From the NCBI RefSeq assembly GCF_900129615.1, contig NZ_FQWI01000014.1:1-64000 (forward strand): a DNA stretch of 64,000 nt, in the 5' to 3' direction. The notes beneath the pieces were generated by a model, which had not been told where the DNA came from, made no database searches, and was given only the letters and a program-made list of their open reading frames with translations. The position numbers were made by a program, and so were the translations under genes. The stretch comes from Pectobacterium carotovorum. Its GTDB lineage: Bacteria > Pseudomonadota > Gammaproteobacteria > Enterobacterales > Enterobacteriaceae. Below, in pieces: positions 8,956 to 20,251 of this stretch (the stretch's first letter is position 1; each line of letters begins with the position of its first letter).

Positions 8956-11205
8956 ATGAAGCTGCATTCAGTACAAGAGACAAATGGTTCTGATAAATCA
9001 GTTGCCCAGGAGTCTATCGTCCAAGAGCCAACTGTCCATGAATCGACTGGTGTTCATGAGCCCATCATTCATGAACACAGTGACCCTCGCAGCCGTCATG
9101 ACGATCCCTTATTGGATAGCTTGCTGATCCTCTGCACCTTGCAGGGGAAATCTGTCAGTCGTACGACACTCACCGCGGGGCTCCCTTTAGCCAACCAGCG
9201 GTTATCGGTAAAATTGCTCCCAAGAGCTGCTGCACGTGCGGGGTTACAAGGACGCGTTCTCAAACGTTCTCTGAATAAAATTTCCGAAATGTCGCTCCCC
9301 GCGATGTTGCTGTTACGGGAAGGAGGTGCGGCGATTCTGTTAGGCTGGAATGCTGACGGCAGCGCGCGTCTGATGCCCAGTGAAACAGAAGGCGGAGAAA
9401 TTTCCGTTGAGCACAATACGCTGCAACAGAATTACCTCGGTCTGGTGATGTTCGCCCAGCCTCGCCATCAGTTCGATCTGCAAAATCCGTCTCTGATCCC
9501 CCGAACCAAATCCTGGTTCAAAGATACGCTTAAACTTTCACGCTCACTCTATCTCGATGCCGTCCTCGCCAGTTTGCTGGTGAACATTATCGCGCTTGCC
9601 ACGCCGCTGTTCGTGATGAATGTTTACGACCGCGTTGTGCCTAATCAGGCAACGGCGACACTATGGGTGCTGGCTATCGGCGTTACCGGCGCGTTTATTT
9701 TCGATTTGATACTCAAAACGCTGCGCGGCATTTGCCTCGATATGGCGGGCAAGAAAACCGACCTGATTATTTCCGCCACGTTATTTGAACGCATTACCGG
9801 TATGTCGATGAAGGCTCGACCTCCACGGGTCGGGAGCTTTGCACAAAATATTCATGAATTTCAGTCGCTCAGAGATTTCCTGTCGTCACTGACGCTGACG
9901 ACGCTGATCGATTTTCCTTTTACGCTGCTTCTGCTGCTGGTTATCGGCATCATCGGCGGCCCTCTGGTCTGGGTTTCCATACTGGCCTACCCTATCGCCC
10001 TGCTGGCAAGCTGGGCGATGCAAAAGCCGCTGTCCGCGACCATTGAAAAAACGATGCACCTTGCCAGTGAACGGCAGGCTACGCTGATCGAAACCTTGAG
10101 CTGTCTGGACGCAATCAAGGTCAATAATGCGGAAAGTGAACGGCAGCACCAGTGGGAACAGACCATTGGCAGCCTGAGCAAGCTGGAAATGCGGGCCAAG
10201 GCACTGTCTTCATTGGCGGTAAACCTGACGCAGTGGTTCCAGCAATTTGCTGGCGTTGCCATGATTGTCGTCGGCGTCTATATGCTGATTAACGGCAAAC
10301 TCAGTATGGGTGGGCTGATTGCCTGTTACATGCTGAACGGCAGAGCGCTCATGCCGTTGGGCCAACTTTCTGGGCTGGTCAGCCGTTACCAACAAGCACG
10401 TTTGACGATGCAAACCACCGAACAGATGATGCAGCTGCCACAAGAGCGTAGCGATAACGAACGCCCGCTGAAGCGCGAGAGCATCCGGGGCGGTATTGAA
10501 TTTCGTGATGTGACGTTTAATTATCCGGAACAAAAAACCAGTTCGCTGCAAGGCATCAGCCTGACCATCGCGCCCGGCGAGAAAGTGGGCGTCATCGGCC
10601 GCAGCGGTTCAGGCAAAAGCTCGCTGCAAAAACTGATCGTAAACCTCTATCAGCCTAATACGGGCAATATTCTCATCGACGGCGTCGATGCTCGTCAGTT
10701 GGATGTCAGCGATTTACGCCACAATATCGGTTATGTTCCTCAGGATATTCAGCTATTTAGTGGCTCGCTGCGCAATAACCTGATTAGCGGCGCACGCTAT
10801 GTCGAAGACGAAGCCATGTTGCGAGCCGCAGAAATTTCAGGGGTGAACGAGTTTGCTCGTCTGCACCCCGATGGCTACAACCTTCAGGTGGGTGAACGCG
10901 GCCAACAACTCTCCGGCGGGCAGCGTCAGGCTGTCGCGATAGCCAGAGCGCTGCTGCTCGATCCGCCGATTCTGGTGCTGGATGAACCCACCAGCTCGAT
11001 GGATAACACCAGCGAAGATCGGTTAAAGCAAGCCCTGGCACCCGTGATTGCAGAGAAAACGCTCTTACTGGTCACTCATCGGGTTTCCATGCTGGCACTG
11101 GTCGATCGTTTAGTGATTGTCGACAGAGGCAAAATTATTGCTGATGGGCCGAAAGCAATCGTGATGGATGCGTTGAAGAAGGGGCAAATCAATGCGTCTC
11201 GGTAA
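8956..11205 (+). CDS. Type I secretion ABC exporter, LapB/BapC-like
   Basis: This 749-residue permease/ATPase powers export through the inner membrane. Residues 45-170 resemble a C39-like domain without a clear catalytic Cys/His arrangement, as in exporters that bind but do not cut their substrate. ABC transmembrane helices span about 195-460. The ATPase domain shows Walker A (GRSGSGKSS, near 547), the signature LSGGQRQ (near 651), Walker B (ILVLDEPTS, near 672) and the H-loop (VTHR). The first 45 residues are an unusual low-complexity tail of repeating V-[QH]-E-[PS] units. The gene overlaps the following adaptor gene by 14 bp, so the two are translationally coupled. Confidence 0.93.
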   Translation: MKLHSVQETNGSDKSVAQESIVQEPTVHESTGVHEPIIHEHSDPRSRHDDPLLDSLLILCTLQGKSVSRTTLTAGLPLANQRLSVKLLPRAAARAGLQGRVLKRSLNKISEMSLPAMLLLREGGAAILLGWNADGSARLMPSETEGGEISVEHNTLQQNYLGLVMFAQPRHQFDLQNPSLIPRTKSWFKDTLKLSRSLYLDAVLASLLVNIIALATPLFVMNVYDRVVPNQATATLWVLAIGVTGAFIFDLILKTLRGICLDMAGKKTDLIISATLFERITGMSMKARPPRVGSFAQNIHEFQSLRDFLSSLTLTTLIDFPFTLLLLLVIGIIGGPLVWVSILAYPIALLASWAMQKPLSATIEKTMHLASERQATLIETLSCLDAIKVNNAESERQHQWEQTIGSLSKLEMRAKALSSLAVNLTQWFQQFAGVAMIVVGVYMLINGKLSMGGLIACYMLNGRALMPLGQLSGLVSRYQQARLTMQTTEQMMQLPQERSDNERPLKRESIRGGIEFRDVTFNYPEQKTSSLQGISLTIAPGEKVGVIGRSGSGKSSLQKLIVNLYQPNTGNILIDGVDARQLDVSDLRHNIGYVPQDIQLFSGSLRNNLISGARYVEDEAMLRAAEISGVNEFARLHPDGYNLQVGERGQQLSGGQRQAVAIARALLLDPPILVLDEPTSSMDNTSEDRLKQALAPVIAEKTLLLVTHRVSMLALVDRLVIVDRGKIIADGPKAIVMDALKKGQINASR

Positions 11206-12553
11206 ATATATCAAACGAATCAAACGGTATTTTGTCGGCGGAGATGAAGAGAGCCTGCAAACGATGCCAGAAGTGAGCCGGGCAATGGCCGAGGATTCGC
11301 CACGTTCTATTCGCTTCACGCTGTGGGCTATCGGTGCTTTTTTCCTGTTTTTCATCCTGTGGGCCGGGCTCGCGAATATCGATGAAGTCACGCGGGGTGA
11401 CGGTAAAGCCATTCCATCCTCTCGACTGCAAAAAATCCAAAACCTGGAAGGCGGCATTATCACGGAAGTATTCATTCGTGAGGGACAAGTCGTCAATGCA
11501 GGCGATCCTTTGCTGCGCCTTGATGATACGCGCTTTGCCTCCAACGTCGGTGAAACCGAAGCTGACCGGCTTGCGCTACTGTCGCGAATTGAACGCCTGA
11601 ACGCCGAAATCAACGGCCAAGAGCTTGTGCTTTCCGAAGAAATCACGACGCAAGCGCCTAAAATCGCGGCAGGAGAAAAAGAGCTTTATAACAGCCGCCG
11701 CCAGCAGTTGCATAATGAGATATCCGGTCTGGAAGAACAGTTGATCCAGCGCCAGCAGGAACTGCGGGACTTCTCAGCCAAAGAGATTCAGTTCCGCAAC
11801 AGTCTTGGCCTGCTCCAGCAAGAAATTAAAATGTCAGAACCGCTGATCGCGGAAGGCGCGATTTCTAAAGTAGAAGTTCTACGCCTGCGCCGTGCTGAAG
11901 TCGAAACCCGTGGCCAGCTTGATTCCATCAAACTCTCCATTCCGCGGGCGGAGTCTGCGATTAAAGAGAGTGAGAATAAAATAGAAGAAACGCGCAGCCG
12001 CTATAAAAGCGAAGCGTTATCTCAGTTGAGTGAAGCACAAACCAGCCTGAACAAAATTGAAGCCACAGGGAAAGCGCTCGAAGATCGGGTAAACCGAACG
12101 CTGGTCGTCTCCCCGGTTCGCGGTATCGTACAGCAGGTTCTGGTGAATACCATCGGGGGAGTGATTCAACCGGGTAGCGATCTGGTAGAAATTGTTCCAC
12201 TAGATGACAAGCTGTTGGTCGAGGCTAAAATTCGCCCTCAGGATATTGCGTTTTTACACCCTGGTCAGGACGCCATCATAAAATTAACGGCCTACGACTA
12301 CACCATCTATGGTGGCCTAAAAGGCCAGTTGGAACAAATCAGCCCGGACACCGTCACTGATAAAGAAGGCAACAGCTTTTATATTATTCGCTTACGGACT
12401 GATAAGAATTATTTAGGTTCAGCCGATAAACCACTTCTTATCATTCCTGGCATGGTGGCCTCTGTGGATATAATCACAGGCAAGAAAACTATCCTCAGCT
12501 ATTTGTTAAAACCGATTATTCGGGCAAACGCAGAAGCACTACGAGAAAGATAA
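11192..12553 (+). CDS. HlyD/LapC-like membrane fusion protein of the type I system
   Basis: The 453-residue protein has a short cytoplasmic N-terminus, one transmembrane helix at about 41-60, a biotinyl-lipoyl-like segment (IQNLEGGIITEVFIREGQ), a long coiled-coil hairpin (about 150-280) and a C-terminal beta-barrel segment. HlyD-family adaptors bridge the inner membrane exporter and the TolC-like duct. It is the last gene of the operon, overlaps the exporter gene by 14 bp, and is followed at once by a strong bidirectional terminator. Confidence 0.93.
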   Translation: MRLGKYIKRIKRYFVGGDEESLQTMPEVSRAMAEDSPRSIRFTLWAIGAFFLFFILWAGLANIDEVTRGDGKAIPSSRLQKIQNLEGGIITEVFIREGQVVNAGDPLLRLDDTRFASNVGETEADRLALLSRIERLNAEINGQELVLSEEITTQAPKIAAGEKELYNSRRQQLHNEISGLEEQLIQRQQELRDFSAKEIQFRNSLGLLQQEIKMSEPLIAEGAISKVEVLRLRRAEVETRGQLDSIKLSIPRAESAIKESENKIEETRSRYKSEALSQLSEAQTSLNKIEATGKALEDRVNRTLVVSPVRGIVQQVLVNTIGGVIQPGSDLVEIVPLDDKLLVEAKIRPQDIAFLHPGQDAIIKLTAYDYTIYGGLKGQLEQISPDTVTDKEGNSFYIIRLRTDKNYLGSADKPLLIIPGMVASVDIITGKKTILSYLLKPIIRANAEALRER

Positions 12554-12554
12554 T

Positions 12555-12584
12555 AAAAAAGGCGCCCGACAGAGCGCCTTTTTT
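12555..12584. terminator. Bidirectional rho-independent terminator
   Basis: The stem AAAAAAGGCGC / GCGCCTTTTTT encloses the loop ccgacaga. It lies between the convergent ends of the secretion operon (12553) and the GGDEF gene (12595) and can serve both strands. Confidence 0.9.
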
Positions 12585-12594
12585 ATTTCATTTA

Positions 12595-14109
12595 TCAATG
12601 ATCGTTCATGTTGTGATAAATCTGAGTTTGACTGCGCCCCATGGCTTTAGCTTGGTACATGGCGGAATCGGCATTAATTGCCAGCGTCAGAGAATCGGAG
12701 CCGTGTTCTGGATACAGCGCAATACCGATGCTGCACGATATATCCAGTTTTTTCCCGTTGATCTCAAAAGGTTTATTCAATGCGTTATGGATTTTATCTG
12801 CAACATAGAGTGTATTATCAATTTCCTTAATACCCTGAAGCAGAATAATAAATTCATCACCGCTACGGCGATATACCGTATCCGAATCCCGAACCGCACC
12901 ACGCATACGTGCAGCCGCTTCTTTTAATAACAAATCGCCAACAGCATGCCCAAACGAGTCGTTGATCTGTTTAAATTTATCGAGATCCAGGAACATCAGC
13001 GCGATTTTTCTACCCGTTTGTTTGGATAGCAGAATCGCCTGTTCCATTTGTTCGGCAAACGTCAGGCCATTAGCCAGTGACGTTAATGAGTCATAGTGCG
13101 CCAGTTGCCGATAGTGTTCCTCGCTCCGCCGCAGCATATCAATGGCATGATATCGCTCTATGGCAATCGCAATCAGCTGTGCCGACTTCTCGATAGAGAA
13201 AATTTCCTCTTCGGTCGGCACATACACTTTGCGATGATAAACGCTTAAAACCCCTAATATTTCTTTGTTCTGACCAATGATAGGTTCAGACCAGCAGGAA
13301 CGCAGCCCGGCATATAATGCGAGCCCTTTATATAAAGACCAATGCGGATGCACGGAAATATCGTCAGCAATCACGCGTTTTCCGGTATAGGCCGCAGTAC
13401 CAAAAGAAGCCACACCATCGGCAATTTTCACGTTGTGAATGGCATTTTTATAAAAACCTGGCAGGCTCGGTGCCGATCCAAGCGTCAAACATTTCTTTTC
13501 TTTATCAACGAGCAGTACAGAACAAACGATACGGCCAGGGTTTTTTTCCTCAACGCTGAAAATGATCGCGTCCAGGATATCCTTCAGCGGTGCGCCGCTT
13601 GATAACAGCTCCAACGCACGATTGTATGAATTATCATGATGTTCCTGTGATTTCCGCTCGGTAATATCTAACTTAATGCCGACATACTGGGTCGTGTTAC
13701 TCGCCTTATTATATATTTTAACGATATTGGCCTTTTCCCAATACAACTGACCATCTTTACGCCGATTAACGAACTCACCGCTCCAAACATTACCTTTATT
13801 TATGGTAGCCCACAGATCTTCATAGACGCTGGCGTTGGTCATGCCAGAGTTTAATATATTCGTTTTTTTGCCAATAACTTCATCTGGCATATAGCCAGAC
13901 ATGGTAATAAACTGGCGATTGACGTAAATAATTTCACAATTTTCATCTGCGATCATAATTGAGGCAGGGCTATATTCCATCGCAAAAAAAGTCATGTTGA
14001 GGAAGTCTTGTTTTTTCTGCTCAGTTTTAAACTTTTGTTTAATTTTTCTATTTTTTACAGAAGAAAACAATAACAATAACAACAGTAGGGTTATTATAAT
14101 TTCATACAC
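12595..14109 (-). CDS. PAS-GAF-GGDEF protein with a non-canonical SGDEF motif
   Basis: This 504-residue protein has an N-terminal hydrophobic helix (about 3-17), a PAS domain (about 43-152), a GAF domain (about 165-320) and a GGDEF domain (about 337-500). The active-site motif reads S-G-D-E-F at 416-420 in place of GGDEF. An RxxD motif (RDSD, 407-410) sits five residues before it, the usual place of the inhibitory c-di-GMP site. From memory, the P. atrosepticum adhesin locus contains a diguanylate cyclase with the same non-canonical motif that affects adhesin secretion (I recall the name GcpA); equivalence is inferred from position and motif. The start is GTG with a gaggag ribosome site. It converges on the secretion operon. 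Confidence 0.9.
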   Translation of the reverse strand: MYEIIITLLLLLLLFSSVKNRKIKQKFKTEQKKQDFLNMTFFAMEYSPASIMIADENCEIIYVNRQFITMSGYMPDEVIGKKTNILNSGMTNASVYEDLWATINKGNVWSGEFVNRRKDGQLYWEKANIVKIYNKASNTTQYVGIKLDITERKSQEHHDNSYNRALELLSSGAPLKDILDAIIFSVEEKNPGRIVCSVLLVDKEKKCLTLGSAPSLPGFYKNAIHNVKIADGVASFGTAAYTGKRVIADDISVHPHWSLYKGLALYAGLRSCWSEPIIGQNKEILGVLSVYHRKVYVPTEEEIFSIEKSAQLIAIAIERYHAIDMLRRSEEHYRQLAHYDSLTSLANGLTFAEQMEQAILLSKQTGRKIALMFLDLDKFKQINDSFGHAVGDLLLKEAAARMRGAVRDSDTVYRRSGDEFIILLQGIKEIDNTLYVADKIHNALNKPFEINGKKLDISCSIGIALYPEHGSDSLTLAINADSAMYQAKAMGRSQTQIYHNMNDH

Positions 14110-14896
14110 AATAACACTCTCCTCAGGCCCGAGTGGTCCTGATCGTACAAATCACAACGCTGATGACGAAAAATCCCGGTAACAAGCCCCTACCCCGTAG
14201 ATTTTCAGGATGGGTGCATTTCCGGAGAGCAGAAAGGATGAAAGAAAAAACGCTCCATGAAGCAGGAGTGTTTAGAAACATAGCAACGTAAGCATAAAGC
14301 CCTCGCATATGACTGTGCGCAGATAAAAACAACAAATTCAAAAGAGTATCTTAATTTAATAGTAGTAATTGTTCGGGTTATAAGCTTCTCTAATGGAATA
14401 AAAGAATATTCCTAAAGGTACATGGCGATATATTCTGAACATCAAATTTTTGTAAGCAAATCAATTATACCAATAAGTATCATTGTTTTAATCAACAAAA
14501 TCTATCACAAAGTGATTTTTGATCGTTAACAGTAAACATTATATTTTTTTACCATTAAAAATCAAATAATTAAAAGAAAAAAATAAAATCATTAACGCAA
14601 GCGTCTGATTATATATGTCATAATTTGATGCAAAATCCGCAGTCCTCCTCCCTGTTGTTTTATTGAAATTAAACACTGCCATAACAAATAAAACAAGAAT
14701 TAAATAACAAAAATAAAACAAAATACAGCATTATGCCTTGCTAATCAGAAAGGAAAGACAGCCTGTCAGATAGGCGATATTTCGTACAGCGATGAAATAT
14801 TAGGAAATATAATGAATTAATAGGAAGGAAAAACATTGATGGGCATACAGCGGTACTCTACTGTGTAAAGTGATAGCCTAAACAACAGGTTATCAC
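14110..14896. other. Long intergenic region between EAL and GGDEF genes
   Basis: This 787-bp, AT-rich stretch has no convincing gene; the short open frames lack ribosome sites and family resemblance. The part next to 14110 should hold the GGDEF gene's promoter and leader. I looked for a GEMM c-di-GMP riboswitch there and did not recognise one. The far end holds the EAL gene's terminator hairpin. Confidence 0.5.
14870..14896 (-). terminator. Stem-loop directly after the EAL gene stop
   Basis: The 9-bp stem GTGATAGCC / GGTTATCAC (one G-T pair) with a 9-nt loop starts at the base after the stop codon. On the minus strand it is followed by a short TTT, so termination may be only partial. It suggests the EAL and GGDEF genes are transcribed separately. 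Confidence 0.5.
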
Positions 14897-15688
14897 CTAA
14901 AGTTCAAGCTTCAACGTCTCAAAATTCTCAAACGGCTGAGGGCGCGAGAGGTAGTATCCTTGGGCAGCATAAGCATGCGAGGCCTGAACAATTGCCCACT
15001 CTTCCTTTGTTTCGATTCCCTCAATGACCACATAATTGCAAAAACGCGATAGCAAAGCGATCAACGCCGGGAAAACGGTTTTCCCTTCACCACTTTGTTG
15101 CAGGAGAATGAAGAGCTCACGTGCCACTTTGATGCAATCATACTGAGCCAGCATGAGTGATGAAAAATTCGCCATACCGCAGCCAAAATCATCCAGCCAC
15201 AGTGTTTGCGCTTCTGGAAGCTTGGTTAAGATTTCTTTTGGCAGCCCTCCCTGATTTTCGACCATTTCAAAACGAATCCAGGGCATTGCCGCGATCAGAC
15301 GTTTGGCTTCCAGACTATTTTGCAACGCGAGTAGCGTCATACCATCAATATTGACAGAGGCAAAAAGATCGTCACGAGTAAATCGAAAACTCCACTGAGA
15401 TAAAAGTTGCAGTTGTTCTACAATAATTAAAAGGCGGGTTTCAACATCGATATTCGCGAAGTATTTTTCAGGAGAGATGAACTTTTGCGGCAGGGTAGGA
15501 GAAAAAACGGAAGTCAGTAACTCAATAGCCATTAATTTACCTGATGTTCGGTAAATGGGCTGAAAAGTATACCGCCGTTGGCATTGGTGCCAGTAATCAG
15601 CGCCTAATGGCTCTGCGTCTCCCTGTTGGAAAAATCCTGCCCCAACCTGATTAAGATGACCTTCCTGCTGCACTATGAGTTCCGCCAT
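14897..15688 (-). CDS. EAL-domain protein with a variant ELL signature (putative c-di-GMP phosphodiesterase)
   Basis: The 263-residue protein is a stand-alone EAL domain with no sensor or membrane segment. The signature reads E-L-L (56-58) instead of E-A-L, keeping the metal-ligand Glu. Other catalytic-type residues are visible: Asn113 (SVNID), Glu141 (FEMVE), the DDFG motif at 166-169, Lys187, EGIET at 223-227 and QGY at 243-245. It is therefore probably an active phosphodiesterase or c-di-GMP binder, not a dead domain. It lies in the same orientation as the SGDEF gene. From memory, an EAL gene sits at the equivalent place in the P. atrosepticum adhesin locus. It is well placed to oppose the cyclase locally. 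Confidence 0.87.
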   Translation of the reverse strand: MAELIVQQEGHLNQVGAGFFQQGDAEPLGADYWHQCQRRYTFQPIYRTSGKLMAIELLTSVFSPTLPQKFISPEKYFANIDVETRLLIIVEQLQLLSQWSFRFTRDDLFASVNIDGMTLLALQNSLEAKRLIAAMPWIRFEMVENQGGLPKEILTKLPEAQTLWLDDFGCGMANFSSLMLAQYDCIKVARELFILLQQSGEGKTVFPALIALLSRFCNYVVIEGIETKEEWAIVQASHAYAAQGYYLSRPQPFENFETLKLEL

Positions 15689-16419
<731 letters not shown>

Positions 16420-16437
16420 GCATCCGTTTACGAACGA

Positions 16438-16818
16438 TCAGCTTTCGATAATCACCGTCGCACAGGCATAGCGTCTTTCGTCAGCCAGCGTCACATGGAC
16501 GTGTCTGACGCCCATCTGTTCAGCCAGCTCTGCCGCTTTAGCAAAAAACCGCAGGCAAGGTTTACCCAGTTCGTCATTAAAAACCTCAAACTGGTTGAAC
16601 GCGAGCCCGTTACGGATTCCGGTGCCAAAGGCTTTTGCTGCCGCTTCTTTCACGGCAAAGCGCTTGGCGAGGAAACGAACAGGCTGCTGATGCTGCTGAT
16701 AATGTGCCCATTCAGCATCCGTCAGGATGCGGCGAGCCAATCGCTCGCCTGAACGTTCAATCACCGCGTCAATACGGGCGATTTCGACAATATCGGTTCC
16801 GAGCCCAAGAATCGCCAT
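16438..16818 (-). CDS. acpS: Holo-[acyl-carrier-protein] synthase
   Basis: AcpS moves 4'-phosphopantetheine from CoA to the serine of apo-ACP, enabling fatty acid synthesis. The 126-residue protein shows the family N-terminal [12 protein letters not shown] and the Mg-binding [14 protein letters not shown] segment. Its ATG shares a base with the pdxJ stop (TAATG), so the two are translationally coupled, as in other enterobacteria. Confidence 0.97.
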   Translation of the reverse strand: MAILGLGTDIVEIARIDAVIERSGERLARRILTDAEWAHYQQHQQPVRFLAKRFAVKEAAAKAFGTGIRNGLAFNQFEVFNDELGKPCLRFFAKAAELAEQMGVRHVHVTLADERRYACATVIIES

Positions 16819-17549
16819 TAGCGGCGTGCTTCTCGCATCAGGTTCTTCATTTCGGCAACGGCATCCTTCAGACCGCTCATCACCGCACGCCCGATAATCG
16901 CATGCCCAATATTCAATTCGTGCATTTCTGGCAAGGCAGCAATCGGCAGAACGTTGTGGTACGTCAGACCGTGTCCGGCATTGACTTTAAGCCCCTTCGC
17001 TGCGGCGTAAGTCGCCGCATCACGAATGCGTTCGAACTCATGCTGGCGTGCTTCATCATCTGGCGCATCGGCATACGCCCCGGTATGGATTTCGATATAG
17101 GGTGCACCGCTGGCAACGGCGGCATCGATTTGCCGCTTATCCGCATCAATGAAGAGTGAAACCAAGATGTTAGCCTGACTAAGTCTGGCTACTGCGTTAT
17201 CGATCTTTTCCTGCTGCCCTGCGACATCCAGCCCGCCTTCGGTTGTCACTTCCTGGCGTTTTTCCGGTACCAGACAGCAAAAATGTGGCTTCACTTCACA
17301 GGCGATGTTCAGCATTTCTTCCGTGACGGCCATTTCCAGATTCATACGGGTTTGGAGCGTTTCTCTCAGGATCTGTACATCACGATCCGTAATATGGCGA
17401 CGATCTTCACGCAAATGCACGGTGATGCCATCCGCCCCCGCCTGCTCAGCGACAAAAGCCGCCTGAACGGGATCGGGATACGCCGTTCCACGCGCATTAC
17501 GCAGCGTTGCAATGTGATCGATGTTAACGCCAAGCAGCAGTTCAGCCAT
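16818..17549 (-). CDS. pdxJ: Pyridoxine 5'-phosphate synthase
   Basis: PdxJ condenses 3-amino-2-oxopropyl phosphate with deoxyxylulose 5-phosphate to make pyridoxine phosphate, the last ring-forming step of vitamin B6 synthesis. The 243-residue sequence begins with [17 protein letters not shown] and keeps the [20 protein letters not shown] and NAGHGLTY motifs of this TIM-barrel family. It is the distal part of the recO-pdxJ-acpS cluster, with 80 bp after recO. Confidence 0.97.
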   Translation of the reverse strand: MAELLLGVNIDHIATLRNARGTAYPDPVQAAFVAEQAGADGITVHLREDRRHITDRDVQILRETLQTRMNLEMAVTEEMLNIACEVKPHFCCLVPEKRQEVTTEGGLDVAGQQEKIDNAVARLSQANILVSLFIDADKRQIDAAVASGAPYIEIHTGAYADAPDDEARQHEFERIRDAATYAAAKGLKVNAGHGLTYHNVLPIAALPEMHELNIGHAIIGRAVMSGLKDAVAEMKNLMREARR

Positions 17550-17629
17550 GATAAATCCTCGGTAAAGTCATGCACGATACGTGGCAGTTTACACCGATGT
17601 CACGGCGTCAGGGTACTGAGGAGGTGGGA

Positions 17630-18367
17630 TTATTTATCAGAAGATGCGGGTTTGGACAAATTAGCAGCAGGAACAAACTGGCGGAACAGTTCACGACTTT
17701 TTAGCGGTTTTCCCCCCAGATACGGCTTTAACGCAATGCGGGTGAAACGCTTTGCCGCCTTCAGTGTGCCGACATCTGGAAATTCACGCGACGCCAGCGA
17801 ACGTAATTCATGCCCGGTAAAACTTTTGTTATCGACAACCAGACTGGCAATAAATCCCCTTTCCTCTCGATACTGATAAGTCATGGTATCTGCCACCGGT
17901 TCGCCGCTACCAGCACAATGCAGGAAATCAACGCCGTATCCCAGATAGCCCAGTAACGCTAATTCAAAGCGTCTTAATGCGGGTTCGGGAGAGGCATCCT
18001 GTGCAGCAAGATGTTGTAAACAGTGGAGATAATCGAAGAAAAGAGCGGAGTAATTGGTTTCATGTTCCAGCACGCGAGACAGCAGTTCGTTAACGTATAA
18101 ACCGCTATAAAGCATCGAGCCAGTCAGTGGTAGCGCGAGCGAGACAGGCTCGGCGCTGCGTAATGTTTTCACTTCTCCCCGCCCACTCCAGCGCACCAGC
18201 AGCGGAGTGAAAGGCTGTAAACAGCCTTTCAGGCTAGAGCGTCGGGCTCGCGCGCCTTTGGCAAGCACGCGAACTCGACCACCGCTTTCACTAAACAGAT
18301 CCAGCAATAAGCTGGTTTCGCTATAAGGTCGCCCATGCAAGACAAATGCGCGCTGCAAGCCTTCCAT
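17630..18367 (-). CDS. recO: DNA repair protein RecO
   Basis: RecO works with RecR (and RecF) to load RecA onto SSB-coated single-stranded DNA. The 245-residue protein starts with an OB-fold region ([21 protein letters not shown]) followed by a helical domain, as in the enterobacterial protein. It follows era by 11 bp and belongs to the rnc-era-recO operon. Confidence 0.96.
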   Translation of the reverse strand: MEGLQRAFVLHGRPYSETSLLLDLFSESGGRVRVLAKGARARRSSLKGCLQPFTPLLVRWSGRGEVKTLRSAEPVSLALPLTGSMLYSGLYVNELLSRVLEHETNYSALFFDYLHCLQHLAAQDASPEPALRRFELALLGYLGYGVDFLHCAGSGEPVADTMTYQYREERGFIASLVVDNKSFTGHELRSLASREFPDVGTLKAAKRFTRIALKPYLGGKPLKSRELFRQFVPAANLSKPASSDK

Positions 18368-18378
18368 CGGCGTGAACC

Positions 18379-19964
<1,586 letters not shown>

Positions 19965-20077
19965 TTACCAATAGATCAACGATGCGTCAAAAACAGCAGC
20001 ATACGGAACAGCCCTGCTTACCAATTCGGTCAAAACTGTTTCGTTTGCATTGGCTCCCATAGGGAGCCTGCCTTTTT

Positions 20078-20158
20078 GCCCGTCATACTTCGCGTTGCCT
20101 GTACGTTAGCGTGGTTAAAACGCTAACGTGTTGTCCTGCAACTCGTACTATTTAGGGC
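20078..20158 (-). promoter_or_regulatory. Long irregular stem-loop in the rnc leader (candidate RNase III site)
   Basis: A perfect 10-bp inner stem (20103-20112 with 20120-20129, ACGTTAGCGT / ACGCTAACGT) is extended outward by GTTGC/GCAAC and GCCC/GGGC pairing, giving an 81-nt irregular hairpin about 118 nt before the rnc start. In E. coli, RNase III represses its own operon by cutting a leader hairpin. The function here is inferred from position and shape. Confidence 0.55.
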
Positions 20159-20251
20159 ATGTTCTTTCAAAAAGAGCATTACAGAAAATATTCTACATCG
20201 GACAGCATCAGAATGCTGCCTGTATCTTATTTCGGTTAATGCTTACTTTAG

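Noticed and set aside
14110-14400. A GEMM-type c-di-GMP riboswitch before the SGDEF gene
   Set aside because: I saw no recognisable conserved core or matching pairs of stems; only small isolated hairpins.
14123-14721. Two short minus-strand open frames (72 and 60 codons) between the GGDEF and EAL genes
   Set aside because: No ribosome site, no family resemblance, and AT-driven composition.
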